NCBI GenBank assembly: GCA_029012525.1
Contig: JAQXMG010000101.1
Coordinates: 1 to 13,133, forward strand
DNA length: 13,133 bases
DNA from: a bacterium
GTDB taxonomy: Bacteria > Bacillota_I > Bacilli_A > RF39 > UBA660
Direction: 5' to 3'
The stretch's first letter is position 1, and every line of letters begins with the position of its first letter. Positions 8,152 to 13,133 of this stretch are shown here, one piece after another. The notes under the pieces are model-generated. The model saw only the letters and a program-made list of their open reading frames with translations. It was not told the origin of the DNA and searched no databases. The translations under genes and the position numbers were made by a program.

Positions 8152-9171
8152 ATGAGAAATATATATGACTTAACTTTAAATGAATTAGAAAATTATTTAC
8201 TTAGTATAAATGAAAAAAAATATAGAGCTATTCAAATCTATGATTTTTTGTATGTCAAAAAAGTGGCAAGTTTTGATGATATGACAAATCTCAGTTTAGA
8301 GCTTAGAAATAAATTAAAAGAAGATTTTGTTCTTGAAAAGCCAAAACTTATAAAAGAACAACAAGATGTTGATGTAAATAAGTATTTGTTTAAATTATCT
8401 GATGGTAATTTGATTGAAACAGTTTTAATGAAACATAATTATGGACTTAGTTTATGTGTATCAAGTGAAGTAGGATGCAATATGGGGTGTATTTTCTGTG
8501 AAAGTGGAAGACTTAAAAAAGTTAGAAATTTAAGCGCTTATGAGCTTGTTACTCAGATACTTTATGTTGAAGAACTTACAAAATCTCGTATAACTCATGT
8601 TGTTATTATGGGAATAGGAGAACCTTTTGATAACTATGATAATATAATGAAATTTGTAACTATTGTAAACGATCCCAAAGGTTTGGCATTAGGAAGTCGT
8701 CATATTACAATTTCAACTTGTGGCATAGTACCTAAAATAAAAAAGTTTAGTGAAGAACCATTTCAAGTAAATCTTGCTATAAGTCTTCATGCTCCAACTG
8801 ATTCTTTAAGAAGTAAAATTATGCCAATAAATAAAGTTTATCCATTAGATGATTTAATTAATGCAGTAAAAGATTATATAAAAAAAACTAATAGAAGAGT
8901 AACATTTGAATATATATTATTAGATAATGTAAATGATAAAGATAGTGATGCAATAGCATTAGCTAAACTTTTAAAAGGAATTAATTGCTATGTTAATCTA
9001 ATTCCTTACAATGAAAGTAGTAATTTTACATTAAAAAGAAGTAATTCTTCACAAATAAGAACGTTTTATGATATACTGAAGAAGAACAATATAAATGTGA
9101 CAATAAGAAGAGAGTTTGGTTCTAAAATATCTGCAGCATGTGGACAATTAAGATCAAATAAGGAGGAATAA
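8152..9171 (+). CDS. rlmN: RlmN, dual-specificity rRNA/tRNA adenine-C2 methyltransferase
   Basis: RlmN is a radical SAM enzyme that methylates C2 of A2503 in 23S rRNA and, in studied cases, A37 of some tRNAs. At 339 residues it is of normal length. C109-x3-C113-x2-C116 holds the 4Fe-4S cluster, and C330 in the terminal AACGQL is the likely mechanistic cysteine. Other matches are MGIGEPFDNYDN, RHITISTCGIVPKI, VNLAISLHAP, RSKIMPIN, RRVTFEYILLDNVND and INVTIRREFG. These follow RlmN more than the resistance methylase Cfr (FEY and RRE in place of the Cfr IAY and RSQ versions). One small oddity is CESG after the cluster, where CATG or CAST is usual. The ATG at 8152 has GAGGA six bases upstream. It is the first gene of the operon; its stop codon abuts the prpC start. 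Confidence 0.93.
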   Translation: MRNIYDLTLNELENYLLSINEKKYRAIQIYDFLYVKKVASFDDMTNLSLELRNKLKEDFVLEKPKLIKEQQDVDVNKYLFKLSDGNLIETVLMKHNYGLSLCVSSEVGCNMGCIFCESGRLKKVRNLSAYELVTQILYVEELTKSRITHVVIMGIGEPFDNYDNIMKFVTIVNDPKGLALGSRHITISTCGIVPKIKKFSEEPFQVNLAISLHAPTDSLRSKIMPINKVYPLDDLINAVKDYIKKTNRRVTFEYILLDNVNDKDSDAIALAKLLKGINCYVNLIPYNESSNFTLKRSNSSQIRTFYDILKKNNINVTIRREFGSKISAACGQLRSNKEE

Positions 9172-9942
9172 ATGGAATCATTTTATTTAACAGATAAGGG
9201 ATTAGTAAGAGATCACAATGAAGATAGCGTAATTATTATTAATAGCCCTGTTGGTAGTACATTAATGGCTGTTGCTGATGGCATGGGTGGTCATCAAGCA
9301 GGTGAAGTTGCAAGTTCTATTGCCATTAGTTATCTAGGTAAAAGATTTAGTGAAAGTTTTGGCAAAATGAGTAAAGTTGATGCTGTTGAATGGATAAAAT
9401 TAAGTGTTAGTGAAATCAATAGTATGATTTTTAAATACACTGAAGAACATGAAGAAGCAAAAGGAATGGGTACTACTTTAGTTCTTGCAATTATTACTGA
9501 TGATTATATTTTATTTGGAAATATTGGAGACTCTAGTGGCTATGTTGTAAAAGATTCTAAACTTCATAAGGTAACTCATGATCATACATTAGTAAATCTT
9601 TTAATAACTGCAGGCGAATTAACTGAAGAAGAAGCAAGAAATCATCCGAGAAAAAATATTTTAATGAATGCTTTGGGAATTAACGATCCAGTTGATATTG
9701 ATATTTTTGATTGTAGTATGCAGATTGAAGGAATTATGCTTTGTTCTGATGGCTTAACTAATATGTTAACTGATGAAAACATTGAAAAAGTATTAAATGA
9801 TGAAGAACTTTCTTTAGAAGAAAAGGCTAATAAATTAATAAGAAAAGCAAACAATAGAGGTGGAAATGATAATATTTCTGTTGCTTGTTTAAAGTTTACG
9901 AAGGGTGTTGAAAATTATGATTGTAAAGGGTCAGAAGATTAA
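9172..9942 (+). CDS. prpC: PrpC/Stp, PP2C-family Ser/Thr protein phosphatase
   Basis: This is the metal-dependent (PPM/PP2C) phosphatase that reverses phosphorylation by the kinase encoded next to it. At 256 residues it is a single complete domain. Visible motifs are VRDHNED (12-18), VADGMGGHQAGE (34-45), KGMGTT (97-102), GD (119-120), VTHDHTL (134-140), CSDGLTNML (191-199) and GGNDNIS (230-236). D18, D36, G37, D193 and D233 are the expected metal ligands. In the usual GDSRAY motif the sequence here is GDSSGY. There is no signal peptide or membrane span, so it is cytosolic. AAGGAGGA (9160-9167) overlaps the end of rlmN and lies close before the ATG, which follows the rlmN stop with no gap. 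The 3' end overlaps prkC by 26 bp. Confidence 0.95.
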   Translation: MESFYLTDKGLVRDHNEDSVIIINSPVGSTLMAVADGMGGHQAGEVASSIAISYLGKRFSESFGKMSKVDAVEWIKLSVSEINSMIFKYTEEHEEAKGMGTTLVLAIITDDYILFGNIGDSSGYVVKDSKLHKVTHDHTLVNLLITAGELTEEEARNHPRKNILMNALGINDPVDIDIFDCSMQIEGIMLCSDGLTNMLTDENIEKVLNDEELSLEEKANKLIRKANNRGGNDNISVACLKFTKGVENYDCKGSED

Positions 9943-11656
9943 CGATCGTTATGAAGTTATAAAAACAATTGGCGAAGGTGGAATGGCTAATGTCTATCTA
10001 GCAAGGGATGTTATTTTAGATAGAAATGTTGCAGTAAAGGTTTTAAGGGGAGATTTATCAACAGATGAAAAATTTGTAAGGCGTTTTCAAAGAGAAGCTT
10101 TATCAGCATCTAGTTTATCTCATCCAAATATAGTTGAAATATATGATGTCGGTGAGGATGATGGTAATTATTACATTGTTATGGAATATATTGATGGTAA
10201 GAATTTAAAACAGCTTCTTAAAAAACGAGGTAATTTAACAGTATCGGAAGTAATTGATATTATGCTTCAAATAACAAGTGCTATGTCAGTTGCTCATGAT
10301 AGTTTAATTATTCATAGAGATTTAAAACCACAAAATATTTTAATTAAAGAAGATGGAGAAATAAAGATAACTGACTTTGGTATTGCAATGGCACTTAATG
10401 CAACTCACCTTACTCAGACAAATTCTGCCATGGGGTCAGTTCATTATTTTCCACCTGAACAAGCAAGTGGTAAAGGAGCAACTTTAAAAAGCGATGTTTA
10501 TTCTCTTGGTATAATGATGTTTGAACTTTTAACTGGAGAACTTCCTTTTAGGGGAGATAATGCAGTTGAAATTGCTCTTAAGCATTTAAAAGAACCAATT
10601 CCATCTGTCAGAAGTATAAATAATAATATACCTCAAAGTGTTGAAAATATTATTATTACAGCAACCGCTAAAAATGCAAAAAACAGATATAATAATGCTA
10701 ATGAAATGCATGAAGATTTATTAACATGTTTAAATAAAGAAAGATTAAATGAACCAAAAAGAACTTTAAAATATGATGAAGGTATATCAGATGTTGTAAC
10801 TATTACTAATAATAAAAATATTGATGATAGTATTGTTAGTCAAATAAAAGAAAAAGATGAGGATAGTAATAAAAAACTTATTATTTTCGGGGGAATTTTA
10901 CTTGGTTTAATTTCAATTTTAGCAATTGTATTTTTTGTTGCCCCTATGCTTACTGAAGTGCCAGATGTAAAAATACCTGATGTATCAAAATGGAGTGTAA
11001 TAGATGCAGAAACGGAACTTAAAAAATTAGGATTTGAAGTTAATCCTGAAGTAGAAAAAGAGTCATCTAAAGAAGTTGAAGAAGGTCTTGTTATAAGAAC
11101 TAGTCCTGCAGGCGGTAGAACTGTAAAAAAAGGAACTGAAATAACTTTAATTGTTTCAACTGGAGAAGTTGTTTATACAGTAGAAGATTTAACTGGAAAA
11201 AATTATATTGCAGTAAAAACAGAACTTGAAAAAGTATATAATTTAAATGTTTTAGTTGAAGAAAAAGAAGTAGAAAATACTACTGATAAAAAATATGATG
11301 ATCAAGAAATTATTGGTCAAAGCGTAGAAAAAGGAAAAGAACTATCATCAGGTGATGAAATAACAATCTATATTCCCAAAATTCTTGAAAAATACCCGGA
11401 TTTTAAATCTGAAGGTTGGAGCGTTAGTAAAATAGAAAAATGGGCTAGTGAAAAAGGAATTATTTTAACAGTTGAAGAAACAGAGACAACTCTTTATCCT
11501 GAAGGAACAATAATTAGTCAAAGTAGGGGAGTTGATTCTTACGTCACAAGTGGAGCCACTTTAAAAATAGTTGTAGCGAAAAAACCAGTTGATATTGAAC
11601 CGCCAGCAACAGATAATCCACCAACTGATGATTCTTCTGATGAGGATAACCAATGA
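9917..11656 (+). CDS. prkC: PrkC-type membrane Ser/Thr kinase with PASTA repeats
   Basis: This is a Hanks-type kinase that senses muropeptides or lipid II through extracellular PASTA domains and phosphorylates cell-wall, division and translation proteins. From ATG 9917 it has 579 residues. The kinase domain (about 10-270) has GEGGMANVYLA (19-29), Lys41, Glu60, HRDLKPQN (133-140), DFG (153-155), a Thr-rich activation loop (THLTQT, 163-168) and PPEQ (179-182). One membrane span lies at about 320-342. Three PASTA repeats follow (from VKIPDVSKW, VYTVEDLTG and FKSEGWSVS), then a Pro/Asp tail. B. subtilis PrkC is 648 residues, also with three PASTA repeats. ATG 9917 is preferred over GTG 9905 and TTG 9908 because GAAGGG (9900-9905) is a usable, if distant, SD only for it. 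The gene overlaps prpC by 26 bp and rsgA by 4 bp (ATGA), so the three genes are probably translationally coupled. Confidence 0.94.
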   Translation: MIVKGQKINDRYEVIKTIGEGGMANVYLARDVILDRNVAVKVLRGDLSTDEKFVRRFQREALSASSLSHPNIVEIYDVGEDDGNYYIVMEYIDGKNLKQLLKKRGNLTVSEVIDIMLQITSAMSVAHDSLIIHRDLKPQNILIKEDGEIKITDFGIAMALNATHLTQTNSAMGSVHYFPPEQASGKGATLKSDVYSLGIMMFELLTGELPFRGDNAVEIALKHLKEPIPSVRSINNNIPQSVENIIITATAKNAKNRYNNANEMHEDLLTCLNKERLNEPKRTLKYDEGISDVVTITNNKNIDDSIVSQIKEKDEDSNKKLIIFGGILLGLISILAIVFFVAPMLTEVPDVKIPDVSKWSVIDAETELKKLGFEVNPEVEKESSKEVEEGLVIRTSPAGGRTVKKGTEITLIVSTGEVVYTVEDLTGKNYIAVKTELEKVYNLNVLVEEKEVENTTDKKYDDQEIIGQSVEKGKELSSGDEITIYIPKILEKYPDFKSEGWSVSKIEKWASEKGIILTVEETETTLYPEGTIISQSRGVDSYVTSGATLKIVVAKKPVDIEPPATDNPPTDDSSDEDNQ

Positions 11657-12471
11657 ACGGCAGAATAGTAAAAATTCTTAGTAATGATTATTTTGTTTTA
11701 TGTGATGATAAGACTTATGTCTGTAAGTCACGTGGTAAGTTTAAGTATGAAAACATATCTCCTAAAGTAGGAGACTATGTTTTCTTTGACGATAAAAATA
11801 ATTATATATTAGAGATAAAACAAAGATTTAATACCCTTGATAGACCACTTGTTTCAAACGTTGATCAAGCATTTATTGTAACAAGTTTAAAACATCCTGA
11901 TTTTTCAAGTAATTTGTTAGATAAATTGCTTGTTGTATGTTTATTAAATAAAATAAAACCTATTATTGTTTTGACAAAGAAAGATTTACTTAAAAAAGAA
12001 GAGTTTAAAAACTTAAAAAAAACAATTAATTACTATAAAAAATTAGGATTTAAAGTGCTTTATAATACAGATTTAAGAAAAATAAAAAAGTATTTCAAAA
12101 ATAAAACAACAGTCTTTACAGGTCAAACGGGAAGTGGTAAATCATCTTTAATAAATAAACTTGATAAGACACTTAATTTTGAAGTAAATGAGATAAGTGA
12201 AGCACTAGGTAGGGGAAAACATACAACAAGATATACATCCCTTGTTCCTATGTATAATGGATTTGTTTTAGATACACCTGGATTTAGTGATATAGATTTA
12301 AGTATTTATTCTAAAGAACAAATAAGAGATTCATTTGTTGAATTTAAAAACTACAATTGTCCTTATAAAGATTGCATGCATACTAAAGAAAATGAATGTA
12401 AAGTAAAAAAAGAAGTAGGGATAAAAATATTAAAATCAAGATATGAAAACTATCTCAAATTTATAAAATAG
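11653..12471 (+). CDS. rsgA: RsgA (CpgA/YjeQ), ribosome small-subunit assembly GTPase
   Basis: RsgA is a circularly permuted GTPase that checks late maturation of the 30S subunit. The 272 residues show an OB-fold-like N-terminus (1 to about 60), then the motifs in permuted order: G4 TKKD (108-111), G1 GQTGSGKSS (157-165), G2 GRGKHTTR (186-193) and G3 DTPG (207-210). A zinc site follows: C236-x4-C241-x-H243-x5-C249, exactly the RsgA spacing. B. subtilis CpgA is about 298 residues. The ATG overlaps the prkC TGA (ATGA, 11653-11656) and has GAGGA six bases upstream. In B. subtilis, CpgA is a substrate of PrkC and PrpC, which fits this gene order. No strong terminator follows, only a weak AT hairpin at 12466-12507. 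Confidence 0.95.
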   Translation: MNGRIVKILSNDYFVLCDDKTYVCKSRGKFKYENISPKVGDYVFFDDKNNYILEIKQRFNTLDRPLVSNVDQAFIVTSLKHPDFSSNLLDKLLVVCLLNKIKPIIVLTKKDLLKKEEFKNLKKTINYYKKLGFKVLYNTDLRKIKKYFKNKTTVFTGQTGSGKSSLINKLDKTLNFEVNEISEALGRGKHTTRYTSLVPMYNGFVLDTPGFSDIDLSIYSKEQIRDSFVEFKNYNCPYKDCMHTKENECKVKKEVGIKILKSRYENYLKFIK

Positions 12472-12507
12472 TTTAGTGTATTTAATTTAACTTTTGACAA
12501 ACTATTT
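12466..12507 (+). terminator. Weak AT-rich hairpin after rsgA, possible operon terminator
   Basis: AAATAGTTT (12466-12474) pairs perfectly with AAACTATTT (12499-12507), followed by ATTTTAT. The stem has only two G-C pairs and a 24-base loop, so it would be inefficient alone. The right arm and loop overlap the -35 of the downstream small-RNA promoter. If it fails, operon transcripts would read into the small-RNA gene. Confidence 0.35.
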
Positions 12508-12522
12508 ATTTTATGGTATGAT
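12494..12522 (+). promoter_or_regulatory. Strong extended -10 promoter of the small RNA
   Basis: A perfect TTGACA (12494-12499) and TATGAT (12517-12522, five of six) are spaced 17 bp. TGG directly before the -10 adds the extended TGn element. The start would fall near 12529. No open reading frame of useful size lies between it and the terminator at 12609-12646. Confidence 0.8.
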
Positions 12523-12557
12523 GAATACATCAAGGGAACTTGAATATATTAAAAAAA

Positions 12558-12593
12558 GGATACGTTTGATTTTTGCATGTCAAATGCTTTCCC
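12558..12593 (+). repeat. Arm of a split inverted repeat, small-RNA side
   Basis: GGATACGTTTGATT (12558-12571) and ATGCTTTCCC (12584-12593) recur on the minus strand at 12792-12779 (13 of 14 bases) and 12772-12763 (10 of 10). The two blocks are 12 bases apart here and 6 in the other copy. The arms flank the peptide ORF. Confidence 0.85.
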
Positions 12594-12608
12594 AATTTTT
12601 TGAGTTTT

Positions 12609-12646
12609 GCATCTGAAATTAACAAAGGTTATTTCAGATGCTTTTT
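12609..12646 (+). terminator. Strong intrinsic terminator of the small RNA
   Basis: GCATCTGAAAT (12609-12619) pairs perfectly with ATTTCAGATGC (12631-12641). AAC/GTT add three pairs after a bulged T, leaving loop AAAG. TTTTT (12642-12646) follows. On the minus strand the same stem directly follows the peptide stop codon but is followed by A-rich sequence, so by itself it is not a canonical terminator in that direction. Confidence 0.9.
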
Positions 12647-12647
12647 A

Positions 12648-12725
12648 TTATCTATATAATAAAGTAATTATTATAAAAAATAATAGTAATATAATGATAA
12701 AAAAAGAATAATCTTTCCTGTTCAT
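12648..12725 (-). CDS. Hydrophobic 25-residue peptide, candidate type I toxin
   Basis: The ORF runs from ATG at 12725 to TAA at 12650-12648. It starts MNRKDYS, then residues 8-23 are all Phe, Ile or Leu apart from one Thr (T21), and it ends Tyr-Arg. A single membrane span with basic residues at both ends, and 25 residues in total, is typical of pore-forming type I toxins such as Fst, TisB or ShoB, but I recognise no homology to any of them. Translation signals are good: AAGGAG (minus strand, 12741-12736) is 10 bases before the ATG. An in-frame GTG at 12734 is too close to the SD to be the start. The SD is buried in a leader hairpin (12738-12764), and the gene faces a small RNA with complementary segments. 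Toxicity is inference. The alternative is a harmless small membrane protein, or a chance ORF in T-rich DNA, which the SD, promoter and facing RNA make less likely. Confidence 0.65.
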   Translation of the reverse strand: MNRKDYSFFIIILLLFFIIITLLYR

Positions 12726-12737
12726 ATATATCACGCT

Positions 12738-12764
12738 CCTTCCTTTATAGAATATAATGGAAGG
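12738..12764 (-). promoter_or_regulatory. SD-sequestering hairpin in the peptide mRNA leader
   Basis: On the minus strand CCTTCC-A-TTATA-TTC-TATAA-A-GGAAGG forms 6 plus 5 pairs around one A-A mismatch and a 3-base loop. The right arm contains most of the SD of the 25-residue peptide, so the folded mRNA should be poorly translated. Confidence 0.75.
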
Positions 12765-12792
12765 GAAAGCATCTGATTAATCAAACATATCC
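12763..12792 (-). repeat. Arm of a split inverted repeat, peptide-leader side
   Basis: The second copy of the two-block repeat forms the 5' end of the predicted peptide mRNA. The small RNA carries the same sense sequence. A peptide mRNA that reached 12558 would carry the complement at its 3' end and could fold back on its own leader. Confidence 0.85.
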
Positions 12793-12799
12793 ATGATTA

Positions 12800-12829
12800 A
12801 TTATACTATAGATTAACAAAGTAAATCAA
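12800..12829 (-). promoter_or_regulatory. Promoter of the hydrophobic peptide gene
   Basis: On the minus strand a perfect -10 TATAAT (12805-12800) lies 18 bp from TTGATT (12829-12824, four of six). The start would fall near 12793, so the mRNA would begin about GGATATGTTTGATT. A TTGACA further up (12841-12836) has only a poor -10 partner (GTTAAT, 12817-12812). Confidence 0.5.
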
Positions 12830-12875
12830 TAAAAATGTCAAATATTATAAAAATATTTAATTTTATTTCTTTTTT

Positions 12876-12884
12876 TGATACAAT
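12876..12884 (+). promoter_or_regulatory. Extended -10 promoter of rpe
   Basis: TGA-TACAAT (12876-12884) matches the extended -10 form with five of six core bases. No good -35 is present 17 bp upstream. The start would fall near 12891, so GGTGAT (12891-12896), complementary to the ATCACC near the 16S rRNA 3' end, would serve as the ribosome site for ATG 12900. Confidence 0.5.
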
Positions 12885-12899
12885 TAAATTGGTGATAGT

Positions 12900-13133
12900 A
12901 TGAAAGAAGTATCAACATCAATACTTAGTAAAGAAGATAAATTTGATAATATAAAAAAGTTAAATAATAGCAGTACAGATTATATTCATTTAGATATAAT
13001 GGATGGAAAGTTTGTACCTAATACATTTATTACTAAAGAAGAATTACCAAAAGTAATTGAATCATGTAATAAAAAACTAGATATTCATTTAATGGTAGAA
13101 AATCCTATAGAATATATTAATCTTTGTAAAAAT
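12900..13133 (+). CDS. rpe: Ribulose-phosphate 3-epimerase, N-terminal part (3' end outside window)
   Basis: Rpe interconverts ribulose 5-phosphate and xylulose 5-phosphate in the pentose phosphate pathway, in the cytosol. The 78 codons present begin MKEVSTSILS and contain HLDIMDGKFVPN (30-41) and DIHLMVENP (62-70), the two signature stretches with metal-binding His and Asp residues at the ends of the first barrel strands. That is the first third of a protein usually about 215-220 residues long. The start at 12900 agrees with GGTGAT just upstream and with the N-terminus of the family. In Bacillus, rpe follows rsgA directly; here the small-RNA/peptide locus lies between them and rpe appears to have its own promoter. 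Confidence 0.93.
   Translation, partial: MKEVSTSILSKEDKFDNIKKLNNSSTDYIHLDIMDGKFVPNTFITKEELPKVIESCNKKLDIHLMVENPIEYINLCKN

Larger units (their letters stand above)
12529..12647 (+). ncRNA. Small RNA of about 119 nt, candidate type I antitoxin
   Basis: It is bounded by a strong promoter (start about 12529) and an intrinsic terminator (T-run 12642-12646). The 5' end forms a small hairpin, TCAAG-GGAA-CTTGA (12530-12543), with a GNRA-type loop. A second hairpin pairs CGTTTGA (12563-12569) with TCAAATG (12580-12586, one G-U pair), followed by unpaired CTTTCCCAATTTTTT, then the terminator. It faces the minus-strand hydrophobic peptide gene. AAGGGAA (12532-12538) and GCATCTGA (12609-12616) are complementary to adjacent parts of that gene's leader, and CTTTCC (12587-12592) can pair with its SD sequence GGAAGG with one G-U pair. 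Antitoxin function is inference. It does not show the features of 6S, SRP RNA, tmRNA or a riboswitch I know. The exact 5' end is uncertain by a few bases. Confidence 0.65.

Noticed and set aside
9642..9854. Minus-strand 70-codon frame opposite prpC.
   Set aside because: It lies fully inside the conserved phosphatase coding sequence and has no family features.
9905..9916. PrkC start at GTG 9905 or TTG 9908.
   Set aside because: Both are rare starts that overlap or touch the only SD-like sequence (GAAGGG); ATG 9917 fits better, though the choice changes only 3-4 residues.
12551..12593. Minus-strand hairpin followed by T7 (12557-12551) as a definite terminator of the peptide mRNA.
   Set aside because: Its stem is broken by mismatches and the spacing to the T-run is poor, so I keep it only as a possible 3' end and do not list it as a feature.
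12577..12603. Eight-codon ORF (MSNAFPIF) in the small RNA, and a nine-codon TTG-start ORF before it.
   Set aside because: Too short, no SD at a proper distance, and overlapping the predicted hairpin; chance is the better explanation.
12529..12647. Small RNA as 6S RNA, SRP RNA, tmRNA or a leader riboswitch for rpe.
   Set aside because: It is too short for 6S or tmRNA, lacks the SRP core, and ends in a strong terminator with a separate promoter before rpe; I see no known aptamer core.

Overview
The window is AT-rich DNA from a low-GC Firmicutes-type bacterium, probably an uncultured gut member of the Bacilli. Three things suggest this: the gene set (AddAB, HemW, RlmN, PrpC/PrkC with PASTA repeats, RsgA, Rpe), strong AGGAGG-type ribosome binding sites, and sigma-A-like promoters. 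TGA acts as a stop (prkC ends in TGA) and Trp is TGG, so the standard bacterial code fits. The exact taxon cannot be read from the sequence.

Layout. (1) 2-928: the 3' end of a surface or secreted protein with a glycine-rich C-terminus, cut by the window edge. (2) 1000-1557: an orphan 185-residue protein behind a full-consensus promoter. It converges on addA, and the two genes share one hairpin terminator that lies inside both 3' ends. (3) 6892-1543, minus strand: addB-addA, a compact helicase-nuclease pair for double-strand-break repair. AddB begins after the point where its relatives carry a P-loop. (4) 7022-8086: hemW, divergent from addB. (5) 8152-12471: a tight plus-strand operon rlmN-prpC-prkC-rsgA. 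Its genes abut or overlap, and it links 23S rRNA methylation, a PASTA kinase/phosphatase pair and a ribosome-assembly GTPase. (6) 12472-12899: no conventional gene, but dense structure (below). (7) 12900-13133: the start of rpe, cut by the window edge. rsgA followed by rpe matches the Bacillus order.

The most interesting part is the rsgA-rpe gap. On the plus strand an extended -10 promoter drives a transcript of about 119 nt that ends in a strong terminator and has no convincing ORF. Facing it on the minus strand is a 25-codon ORF for a very hydrophobic single-span peptide with basic ends, with its own promoter and a good Shine-Dalgarno (SD) sequence locked in a leader hairpin. The two units converge, and the sRNA T-tract ends next to the peptide stop codon. 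The sRNA has two segments complementary to adjacent parts of the peptide mRNA leader, and a split inverted copy of the leader's 5' end lies inside the sRNA gene. This is the architecture of a type I toxin-antitoxin locus, similar in layout to par/fst, but the peptide is not one I recognise. It is a prediction from sequence only.
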